Positions 7,201-14,033 of a stretch of 41,077 bases of DNA are shown piece by piece. Numbering within the stretch: the stretch's first letter is position 1; every line of letters starts with the position of its first letter. Under the pieces are notes generated by a model. The model was not told where the DNA came from. It did no database searches and saw nothing but the letters and a program-made list of their open reading frames with translations. The DNA is taken from positions 1 to 41,077 of the forward strand of contig NZ_CALHGG010000161.1 in NCBI RefSeq assembly GCF_938029845.1, in the 5' to 3' direction. Source of the DNA: an uncultured Capnocytophaga sp. GTDB taxonomy: Bacteria > Bacteroidota > Bacteroidia > Flavobacteriales > Flavobacteriaceae. The position numbers and the translations under genes are program-made.

Positions 7201-7262
7201 AGTTGTTAGTGATTAGTTGTTAGTTGTTAGTCACTTGTCATTAGTCATTAGTTGTTAGTCAT
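7201..7262. repeat. Degenerate short repeats (TAGTTGTTAGT type)
   Basis: A run of imperfect 7-8 base units such as TTAGTTGT, TTAGTGAT and CATTAGT fills the gap before gmk. Similar low-complexity words recur at 12133-12270 and around 26250-26280. This is simple-sequence DNA with no coding sense. Confidence 0.6.
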
Positions 7263-7281
7263 TATTATTAGGGTTATTATT

Positions 7282-7848
7282 ATGAAAATAATTATTTTCT
7301 CTGCACCTTCGGGTACCGGTAAGTCGAGTGTTATCAGGGAGTTACTTAAGCAACCAGACCTGAATTTGGCTTTTTCGATCTCCACTACCTCACGTGCTCC
7401 CAGAGGCACCGAACAAGATGGAGTGGAATATTATTTCATTTCGGCTGAGAGGTTCCAAGAAAAGATAAAACAAGGCGCCTTTATAGAATGGGAAGAGGTA
7501 TATGCAGGAAACTACTATGGTACCTATTCCAGTGAAATAGAGAGACTCTCTGCCAAGGGCAAGAATATCATCTTTGATTTGGACGTCTTTGGAGGGATTA
7601 ACCTTAAGAAGTATTTTGGGGGCAAGGCGCTTTCTATTTTCCTACAACCTCCTTCTCTTGAGGAACTCAAAAAGCGATTAGAACATAGGCAAACCGACAC
7701 GCCTGAAAAGATAGCTATGCGTATAGAAAAGGCAGCTTATGAAATAGAACAGGCTGTTTATTTTGATAAGATTGTTGTCAATGACAATTTACAAGAGTGT
7801 GTCAATGAAGTGGCACAGCTCATTCGTAGTTTCCTAAATCGTGAATAA
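7282..7848 (+). CDS. gmk: Guanylate kinase
   Basis: A 188-residue kinase that converts GMP to GDP with ATP. The P-loop SAPSGTGKSS lies at about residues 6-15, followed by the guanylate-kinase motifs FSISTTSRAPRGTEQDGVEY (GMP-binding) and FIEWEEVYAGNYYGT. FDLDVFGG matches the usual D-[IVL]-D-[VI]-x-G motif. Length fits the family. The frame is open further upstream, but that part reads through simple repeats from a TTG. The ATG at 7282, giving MKIIIFSAPSGTG, puts the P-loop at the normal distance. The next gene, nadD, begins 11 bases later, so the two are probably co-transcribed. Confidence 0.96.
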   Translation: MKIIIFSAPSGTGKSSVIRELLKQPDLNLAFSISTTSRAPRGTEQDGVEYYFISAERFQEKIKQGAFIEWEEVYAGNYYGTYSSEIERLSAKGKNIIFDLDVFGGINLKKYFGGKALSIFLQPPSLEELKKRLEHRQTDTPEKIAMRIEKAAYEIEQAVYFDKIVVNDNLQECVNEVAQLIRSFLNRE

Positions 7849-7859
7849 ACAAAGATAAT

Positions 7860-8447
7860 ATGCAACCCAAAAAAATAGGTCTTTATTTTGGTTCCTTTAA
7901 TCCTATTCATATAGGTCATCTTATTTTGGCTAATTACTTAGCTGAACATAGTGATTTGGATGAAATATGGCTAGTGGTAACCCCTCAAAATCCTTTCAAG
8001 GACAAAAAGTCTTTGTTGGACAATGCCTCACGCTTGGAAATGGTTGCCTTATCACTTAAGGAGTATGATAAGCTCAAGCCTTGTGATATAGAATTTCATT
8101 TACCGCAGCCCAATTATACGATTGATACACTCATTCATTTGGAAGAGAAGTACCCCCAACATATTTTTTCTCTGATTATGGGTGAAGATAACCTAAAATC
8201 CTTTCACAAATGGAAAAATTATGAGGTGATACTTAGTCGTTATTTTATTTATGTATATCCGCGCCTTAGTGAAGGAGAGGTACCCGTACAGTTACAAGAT
8301 CATAAACATATAGTATATATAAAAACGCCTATTATAGAGCTATCAGCTACCGCTATACGTGAAGATATTGCCCAAGGAAGAGATGTGAGGCCTATGTTGC
8401 CTGCTAATGTATGGAATTATATAGATAAATGGGGTTTTTATAAGTAA
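7860..8447 (+). CDS. nadD: Nicotinate-nucleotide adenylyltransferase
   Basis: A 195-residue enzyme that joins nicotinate mononucleotide and ATP to form deamido-NAD. The nucleotidyltransferase motif GLYFGSFNPIHIGHLILAN at about residues 7-25 contains the [TH]xGH-type HIGH signature. VVTPQNPFKDK is typical of NadD, and the late LSATAIREDIAQG matches the ISSTxIR motif that binds ATP. It is the second gene of the gmk-nadD unit, 11 bases after gmk, and is closed by a strong hairpin shared with the convergent gene downstream. Confidence 0.95.
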   Translation: MQPKKIGLYFGSFNPIHIGHLILANYLAEHSDLDEIWLVVTPQNPFKDKKSLLDNASRLEMVALSLKEYDKLKPCDIEFHLPQPNYTIDTLIHLEEKYPQHIFSLIMGEDNLKSFHKWKNYEVILSRYFIYVYPRLSEGEVPVQLQDHKHIVYIKTPIIELSATAIREDIAQGRDVRPMLPANVWNYIDKWGFYK

Positions 8448-8474
8448 TTTTGTAGTTGATACCTATTGTTTTAG

Positions 8475-8514
8475 AAAAGTATAGGAGAGAATTATGATTC
8501 TCTCCTATACTTTT
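8475..8514. terminator. Bidirectional terminator between nadD and UPF0173 gene
   Basis: A perfect 18-bp stem (8475-8492 with 8497-8514) with a four-base loop TATG. It is flanked by A-run and T-run so it can end transcription from both sides. It sits between convergent genes. Confidence 0.9.
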
Positions 8515-8520
8515 TCTGTT

Positions 8521-9219
8521 TTATCTTATCAGTGTACTAACGTCCAAGGTAGCGCCAATCTCTAACAGATGTAATCGCTTATGTGCATCACTAAATTTGC
8601 GTTTGGAGGCTTCTTTGTCAATCTTTATTACCTCAAAAGTATCATAGTGAACGCCTAATACATTGTCAGTTTCTACAAATTTGGCAGCAGTAATTGCATC
8701 TCTGACCCCCATGGTATAGTTGTTGCCAATGGGGAAGATACCCAAATCCACCTTGTACTGATGAGGGATAATCTTCATATCCATAGTAAGCGCTGTATCT
8801 CCTGATACATAGATAGTTGTATCATTGTAATTGATTAAAAAGCCTGCGGGATTGCCTCCGTAGCTACCATCCGGAAAGGAAGAGGAGTGTACGGCCTTGA
8901 TCATTTTGATTTTCACCTTACCGTCCAAGAAACGATGAGAGCCTCCTATATTCATATCATGTCCGCCAATTCCTAAAGCGCGATAGTGAGCAAGTATTTC
9001 AGGGTTGGTAATCAGAGGAGCTCCTGTACGCTTAGCAATGGCTTCAGCGTCAAGAATATGGTCACCATGTGCATGGGTCAGTAGGATATAAGTAGCCTCT
9101 ATATCATTGATATTAATGTGCTGGGCGAGCGGATTAGCACTGATGAAAGGATCCACAAGGAAGTGAGCTCCCTCAATTTCAATATTGACACAGGCGTGTC
9201 CTAAATAAGTAATTTTCAT
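8521..9219 (-). CDS. UPF0173 metal-dependent hydrolase
   Basis: A 232-residue metallo-beta-lactamase-fold protein. It has MKITYLGHACVNIE at the start, LVDPFISANPLA after that, the metal motif LLTHAHGDHILDAEAIA (HxHxDH) at about residues 46-62, and later VHSSSFPDG, IYVSGDTAL (Asp ligand) and GVHYDTF (His ligand). This order is characteristic of the UPF0173 (YtkL-like) group, about 225-235 residues. The substrate is not established. It is the last gene of a leftward unit, 25 bases after bshC, which allows a role linked to thiol or nucleoside metabolism, but that is only context. Confidence 0.9.
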   Translation of the reverse strand: MKITYLGHACVNIEIEGAHFLVDPFISANPLAQHININDIEATYILLTHAHGDHILDAEAIAKRTGAPLITNPEILAHYRALGIGGHDMNIGGSHRFLDGKVKIKMIKAVHSSSFPDGSYGGNPAGFLINYNDTTIYVSGDTALTMDMKIIPHQYKVDLGIFPIGNNYTMGVRDAITAAKFVETDNVLGVHYDTFEVIKIDKEASKRKFSDAHKRLHLLEIGATLDVSTLIR

Positions 9220-9244
9220 ATTTTTAGTAATTTAGTGTTTTTTT

Positions 9245-10885
9245 CTATATAAAATATTCTATACAATCCTTTGTCTGTTCGGAGCACTCATAGGATAGAA
9301 TGACAAAACGGAAATCAAAAGGGCTGAGGTGCTTGACCAAGGTGTCAATGAATTGTCCTTGACTTTCAATCATATACTCACTGAAATTATCTACACGCTC
9401 CTGTAAGGATTCTTTTGGAAAAAGGCTTACCCGTAGGTCAATCACTCTGTCTAGGGTCTCTCTGTATTTCTTTTTCTGCGCTTTGAGTAGGCGTTTTTCC
9501 AAGTTGTCCAATCCCTTGAGTTGCTTGGTTTCTTGGGCTTTAACAGCTCCAAGGAAGGATTTGTCAGTATGGGCAGCTATCTGATGTAACTGAGTAAAAT
9601 GTTCTTGTAAGCATGCTCGTTGCGCGGAGAAATCAATAGGATATTCGGAGAGCCTTTGGGTGATTTTGTTTTCTAAGATATTGTTTTTTAGGAAAATATC
9701 ATGATGAGTAAGTCCTAGCTTGTGCAGCTTTTTCTCTTGGGCTTCGCTAATAAGCAGTACTGAGTTGCGCAGCATGAGCATAGGGAAAGGTACCTTGTAT
9801 AGAGCAAACATATCCTTAAGTTCCAGCCAGTAAGCAATCTCTCCACCGCCACCTATATAAGCCAAGTTAGGTAATATAACCTCCTGATATAGTGGGCGAA
9901 GAATGACATTGGGAGAAAAGTATTCAGGGAAGCACTCTAAGTGCCTTAGTATTTCCTCTTCACTGAATCGGATAGAGGTGTTAAGTACTGTATATACTCG
10001 TTCGTCTTTTACGATGCGCTCTCGTATACCGTCCTTTACATAGAAGATGTTTATCTCACGAGGGTGTACCTGTTCAGGGTAGTTCTTATTGACACTCTTG
10101 ATATAGGCAAGTGTTTTTTCTACCTCTTTGTGAGAGGCATTTTCCAAGAGTTCTCGCTTGAAATAGGGGACTAATAGTTCCTTGAGAGACTTATCATTGC
10201 CATCAATAATTACTAAGCCATAGGGAGTAAAGAGTTCATTGACAAGGTAGCGGGTAGCGCTAGCGAGGGTTTTATGTTGTTCATAAGCTCTTTCAAAGAG
10301 TGATGCCAAGTATTGTCCTTGATGACTTTTGCCTAAGAGTACTTTGAGAATATGGGAGATACGCTCCAATCCTTCGGTGCAGAAATCACCTACCATACCA
10401 CTTTGTTCAGTGTGCCATGAAAGCTTTTGTCCACGAAAACTAAAGTGGTTAATCTCCTCAAAATCATGGTCTTCCGTAGCCATCCAATAGATAGGGACAA
10501 AGTTGTATTGTGGGTACAACTTCTTTAGCTGCTGGCAACTTACGATAGTGGTAACTATTTTGTAGATAAAATATAGAGGCCCTGTAAAGAGACTTAACTG
10601 GTGACCGGTTGTAATGGTAAAGGTGTTTTCTTGGCGTAAGGCTTCTATGTTTTGGTAGGTCTCTTTGGAAATAGAGAGGTTTTTGTATTGCTTTTCCAAT
10701 GCTTGAGCAAGGATATCCCTGTTTTCAACCGAGTAATGAGCTTGTTTTTCCTTTATCTGAGCTGGAAAATTAGTAGCCAAAGGAAAGCGATGATACAAAC
10801 AGCGCAATTCTGCCTTTTGTGATAGGTAATCAGTGATAAATTCAGAGAAGTACCCTGTTTCTTTGAAAGGAATATAGTCAATCAT
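9245..10885 (-). CDS. bshC: Bacillithiol biosynthesis protein BshC
   Basis: A 546-residue protein of the BshC family, the putative cysteine-adding enzyme that completes bacillithiol from cysteine and glucosaminyl-malate. Characteristic stretches are FTITTGHQLSLFTGPLYFIY at about residues 89-108, FVPIYWMATEDHDFEEINHF (nucleotide-fold core), LPNLAYIGGGGEIAYWLELK and FPMLMLRNSVLLI. The C-terminal third is rich in charged heptads (QLKGLDNLEKRLLKAQKKKY), fitting the long coiled coil known in BshC. Length matches the family (about 530-545). It lies between cdd (37 bases upstream) and the UPF0173 gene. The bshA and bshB genes are not in the window. Confidence 0.93.
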   Translation of the reverse strand: MIDYIPFKETGYFSEFITDYLSQKAELRCLYHRFPLATNFPAQIKEKQAHYSVENRDILAQALEKQYKNLSISKETYQNIEALRQENTFTITTGHQLSLFTGPLYFIYKIVTTIVSCQQLKKLYPQYNFVPIYWMATEDHDFEEINHFSFRGQKLSWHTEQSGMVGDFCTEGLERISHILKVLLGKSHQGQYLASLFERAYEQHKTLASATRYLVNELFTPYGLVIIDGNDKSLKELLVPYFKRELLENASHKEVEKTLAYIKSVNKNYPEQVHPREINIFYVKDGIRERIVKDERVYTVLNTSIRFSEEEILRHLECFPEYFSPNVILRPLYQEVILPNLAYIGGGGEIAYWLELKDMFALYKVPFPMLMLRNSVLLISEAQEKKLHKLGLTHHDIFLKNNILENKITQRLSEYPIDFSAQRACLQEHFTQLHQIAAHTDKSFLGAVKAQETKQLKGLDNLEKRLLKAQKKKYRETLDRVIDLRVSLFPKESLQERVDNFSEYMIESQGQFIDTLVKHLSPFDFRFVILSYECSEQTKDCIEYFI

Positions 10886-10922
10886 AAAATTCTAAGTTAA
10901 AAGAGTGATTTTATATTACAAA

Positions 10923-11408
10923 TTAAGAGGGCTTATACAAAAGCTCAAAACAAAAAGGGAGCAAATTCTTTATGGAACCGATTTCTAAAACTTTTCCTTG
11001 GGTGCTAGCACAAAATACAGTAATGGGACTCCCTTGGGTACATTCGTATTCCAAGAGAGCCTGCCTACAATTCCCACAAGGAGTGGTTATTTCTCCTTGG
11101 GGAGCGCTGGAGTTATCTCCACAAATAGCTATTTTGAGAATTTTTTCCTTTGGATAGTTAGCTTTTGCATAGAAAAGGGCTGTACGCTCTGCACATAACC
11201 CAGAGGGATAAGCCGCATTTTCTTGGTTATTTCCAGTGATAACAACCCCATTACTTAGCAATAGTGCTGCCCCTACCCAAAAAGAGGAATAAGGTGCATA
11301 CGCTTGTTCTCTACTTTTTATGGCACTAAGAATAAGAGCCTGATCTTGCTTGTCTAGCTCACTTAGTGAGAGCATTTTATATTTGAATTGATAGAGATGT
11401 TCTTCCAT
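10923..11408 (-). CDS. cdd: Cytidine deaminase
   Basis: A 161-residue zinc enzyme that deaminates cytidine and deoxycytidine in pyrimidine salvage. The motif ENAAYPSGLCAERTALFYA at about residues 61-79 holds the C-A-E zinc/proton-shuttle residues, and TPCGNCRQALLEY supplies the two other zinc cysteines. SREQAYAPYSSFWVGAALL is the usual N-terminal part. It is slightly longer than the common 130-residue bacterial form because of an N-terminal extension. It is the first gene of the leftward cdd-bshC-UPF0173 unit, with a -7 box at 11430-11437. Confidence 0.95.
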   Translation of the reverse strand: MEEHLYQFKYKMLSLSELDKQDQALILSAIKSREQAYAPYSSFWVGAALLLSNGVVITGNNQENAAYPSGLCAERTALFYAKANYPKEKILKIAICGDNSSAPQGEITTPCGNCRQALLEYECTQGSPITVFCASTQGKVLEIGSIKNLLPFCFELLYKPS

Positions 11409-11429
11409 ACATAACCCATTAAAGAAAGC

Positions 11430-11437
11430 AAAGGTAA
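11430..11437 (-). promoter_or_regulatory. -7 box for the cdd-bshC operon
   Basis: CAAAGGTA on the plus strand reads TACCTTTG leftward, 21 bases before the cdd start. No clear TTG at the expected -33 position. Confidence 0.55.
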
Positions 11438-11535
11438 GAAAAAAACAGATAAAATCCTACGAAAAAATAAAATTCTTTTTACTTCAATAAAATTAAAAAA
11501 TAGCTAAATAATTTTAGTAAAACAAAAGTTTTTTG

Positions 11536-11543
11536 TACATTTG
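11536..11543 (+). promoter_or_regulatory. -7 box TACATTTG before the NfeD-like/flotillin genes
   Basis: TACATTTG lies 22 bases before the ATG at 11566. It overlaps an upstream TTG (11533) that could be taken as a start, which argues for the later ATG. The -33 position reads TTTTAG rather than TTTG. Confidence 0.55.
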
Positions 11544-11565
11544 TTGCCGATTTAATAGCTATATT

Positions 11566-12132
11566 ATGGAATTTTTTACTTCAATGGATACTTACTTGCA
11601 GGGTTTTTGGTTTATAGCGATTCCTGTATCTATTATTTTTGTTGTTCAAACAGTGATGACTTTCGTAGGGGCAAATGCGTCGGATGGCTTAGCGGCTGAC
11701 TTTGACGGAGATCTCTCAGGAGAGGATGCGCCCTTCCAGCTCTTTTCCTTACGCAACTTAGTGAATTTCCTATTAGGATTCAGCTGGACAGGTATTTCTT
11801 TCTATGAGCTGATAGACAATAAGATTACCCTCATTATTTTTGCTGTTCTTGTAGGTTGCCTATTTGTATATATATTCTTTCTCACAGTACAAGCCTTAAT
11901 GAAGCTGGCGGAGGATAATTCCTTCAAGATAGAGGAGACACTTGGCAAGATAGCACAAGTATATATTCCTATTCCTGAATACCTATCAGGACGAGGAAAA
12001 GTTACCCTAAGTGTACGTGGCTCCCTTCGTGAGTTGGATGCCATGACCGAAGAGGAAAAAATCCCCTCCAATGTAACTGTGAGAATCGTAAAAGTACAAG
12101 ACCAAGTGCTCTTTGTCAAGAGAGAACAGTAG
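11566..12132 (+). CDS. NfeD/YqiJ-like membrane protein
   Basis: A 188-residue membrane protein. A first hydrophobic segment (GFWFIAIPVSIIFVVQTVMTFVG, given here as two parts: GFWFIAIPVS and IIFVVQTVMTFVG) is followed by an acidic loop (DGLAADFDGDLSGED). Two more hydrophobic segments follow, around LRNLVNFLLGFSW and ITLIIFAVLVGCLFVYIFFL. The C-terminal about 70 residues (LGKIAQVYIPIPEYLSGRGK onward, ending VRIVKVQDQVLFVKRE) look like the OB-fold of NfeD/YqiJ proteins. Such proteins are commonly encoded next to flotillins and are thought to act with them in membrane microdomains. The ATG at 11566 is chosen because the longer frame starts inside the -7 box. Confidence 0.75.
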   Translation: MEFFTSMDTYLQGFWFIAIPVSIIFVVQTVMTFVGANASDGLAADFDGDLSGEDAPFQLFSLRNLVNFLLGFSWTGISFYELIDNKITLIIFAVLVGCLFVYIFFLTVQALMKLAEDNSFKIEETLGKIAQVYIPIPEYLSGRGKVTLSVRGSLRELDAMTEEEKIPSNVTVRIVKVQDQVLFVKREQ

Positions 12133-12270
12133 TCAGTGGGCAGAGGACAGTAGTCAGAGGACAGTAGTCAGAAGGCAGTGGTCAGAAGACAGAGGTCAGA
12201 GGACAGTCTTTTATAACTGACTACTAATAACTAACCACTAACCACTAGCAACTAACCACTAACCTCTGGG
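12133..12270. repeat. Tandem degenerate AGTCAGAGGACAGT repeats with complementary tail
   Basis: About 75 bases after the gene consist of imperfect copies of AGAGGACAGTAGTC (about 14 bases). They are followed by CTGACTACTAATAACTAACC-type words, partly complementary to the first block, so the RNA could fold back. It separates the NfeD-like gene from flotillin. Confidence 0.65.
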
Positions 12271-12301
12271 AAATGAATTAATAATTAATAATTAGTATAG
12301 A

Positions 12302-13855
12302 ATGGATTTTTCGTCACCAATTAGTTTGATTGCTGTATTTGCAGTCGTTTTGTTTGTAACTATTATGTCGCTTACGGCACGTTACAAGCGTTGTCCTTCG
12401 GACAAGATATTAGTTATTTATGGACGTACAGGAGGTTCTTCTGCACGCTGTATTCATGGGGGAGGTGCTTTTGTATGGCCTGTAATTCAGGATTTTGCCT
12501 ACTTGGATTTGCGTCCGCTTTCCATTGAGGCGAACCTCTACAATGCACTGAGCCGCCAGAATATCCGTGTGGATGTGCCTTGTCGCTTTACCATAGCCAT
12601 CTCCACTGAGCCAGAGAATATGAACGCGGCCGCTGAGCGCCTCTTAGGACTCTCTCCTGAGCAAATTCAAGAGTTGGCTAAGGATATCCTCTTCGGTCAA
12701 CTTCGTTTGGTGATTGCTACCATGACTATTGAGGAGATTAACTCCGACCGAGATAAGTTCCTTGACAATATCTCTAAAAACGTGGATAGCGAGCTTAAGA
12801 AAATTGGTTTGAAACTCATCAACGTCAATGTGACGGATATCAAGGACGAATCAGGCTATATAGAAGCCCTTGGTAAGGAGGCTGCTGCTAAGGCTATCAA
12901 CGAAGCTAAGATTAGTGTAGCTGAACAAGAAAAAATAGGGGAGACAGGTAAAGCCCTCGCCGATAGAGAACGTGATACACAAATTGCTGAAACGCAACGT
13001 GATAGAGATGTAAAAATAGCTATTACTCAGAAGAACAAAGAGATTAGTATCGCTCAAGCTAAAAAGGATGAAACCGTAGGTATTGCCGAGGCCAAGAAAG
13101 ACGAGTCTATCGGTAAGGCAGAAGCGGACCGTGATAGTCGTATCAAGATCTCTGAGGCCAATGCCTCCGCTATCAAGGGAGAGAATGAGGCTAAGATAGA
13201 GATTGCTAACTCTGATGCGCTTCGTAGGGAAAAAGAAGCAGAGTCCTTGCGTATTGCGATTTCAGCTGAAAAGGTACAACAGGCTAAAGCCTTGGAAGAA
13301 GCCTATTCTGCTGAGGAAAAAGCCGAATCAGCTCGTGCGGAAAGGGAGCGTGCTACCCAACAGGCTAACATCATTGTCCCTGCTGAAATAGCCAAACAAC
13401 GTGTCATCATAGAAGCCCAAGCGGAAGCAGACCGCTTGCGTGAGAATGCCAAAGGGGAGGCCGACGCCATCTATGCGAAAATGGAAGCTGAAGCGAAAGG
13501 TCTCTTTGAAATCCTTACCAAGCAAGCACAAGGATACAAGGATGTGGTAAGTGCTGCGGGCGGTGATCCTACTAAAGCGTTCCAATTGCTCCTTATAGAA
13601 AAACTTCCTGAACTGGTGAAAACACAAGTGGAAGCGGTTAAGAATATCAAGATTGATAAGATTACTGTATGGGATTCAGGTCAAGGCGAAAATGGTAACA
13701 CCTCTACGGCGAACTTCGTCTCTGGTATGATGAAAACCGTACCGCCCCTCAATGACCTCTTTAATATGGCAGGACTTAATTTGCCGAATTATTTAACAAA
13801 GGCAAACGAAGCTCCTCAAGAAGTAAAGGGCGAAGAAGTAAAAACTGAAGAATAA
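12302..13855 (+). CDS. Flotillin family protein
   Basis: A 517-residue membrane-scaffold protein. An N-terminal hydrophobic segment (SPISLIAVFAVVLFVTIMSL) anchors it. The SPFH/PHB domain spans about residues 25-190 (DKILVIYGRTGG, GGAFVWPVIQDFAYLDLRP, then LINVNVTDIKD). The long Ala/Glu/Lys-rich part at about 195-400 is coiled coil with repeated EAKKDE, SEA and KAE units, as in flotillins. The C-terminus has AAGGDPTKAFQLLLIEKLPE, also typical of the family. The NfeD-like gene 169 bases upstream is the usual partner. In other bacteria flotillins organise membrane microdomains; the function here is inferred. Confidence 0.92.
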   Translation: MDFSSPISLIAVFAVVLFVTIMSLTARYKRCPSDKILVIYGRTGGSSARCIHGGGAFVWPVIQDFAYLDLRPLSIEANLYNALSRQNIRVDVPCRFTIAISTEPENMNAAAERLLGLSPEQIQELAKDILFGQLRLVIATMTIEEINSDRDKFLDNISKNVDSELKKIGLKLINVNVTDIKDESGYIEALGKEAAAKAINEAKISVAEQEKIGETGKALADRERDTQIAETQRDRDVKIAITQKNKEISIAQAKKDETVGIAEAKKDESIGKAEADRDSRIKISEANASAIKGENEAKIEIANSDALRREKEAESLRIAISAEKVQQAKALEEAYSAEEKAESARAERERATQQANIIVPAEIAKQRVIIEAQAEADRLRENAKGEADAIYAKMEAEAKGLFEILTKQAQGYKDVVSAAGGDPTKAFQLLLIEKLPELVKTQVEAVKNIKIDKITVWDSGQGENGNTSTANFVSGMMKTVPPLNDLFNMAGLNLPNYLTKANEAPQEVKGEEVKTEE

Positions 13856-13908
13856 AAGAATACAGAGAAAATGTAGCTCAATAATAAAAATTATAAACGT
13901 TTAACTTT

Positions 13909-14005
13909 TTAAGACGCAATAAATTGCGTCTCTACATAAGATACTGGCTAAGATAATTCCTGCTTAGTATGTTTTTTTGTAGAGACGCAATTTATTGCGT
14001 CTTAA
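13909..14005. repeat. REP-like inverted repeat (GACGCAATAAATTGCGTC)
   Basis: Two 28-bp arms, 13909-13936 and 13978-14005, are perfect reverse complements separated by 41 bases. Each arm contains its own palindrome, GACGCAAT-AA-ATTGCGTC, so the element can fold as one long stem or two hairpins. It lies between the convergent flotillin and VIT/VWA genes and may serve as terminator. The form is that of a REP or mini-transposon-like intergenic repeat. Confidence 0.85.
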
Positions 14006-14033
14006 CTCATTAGGTTTTATTGCTTTTCTCTTT

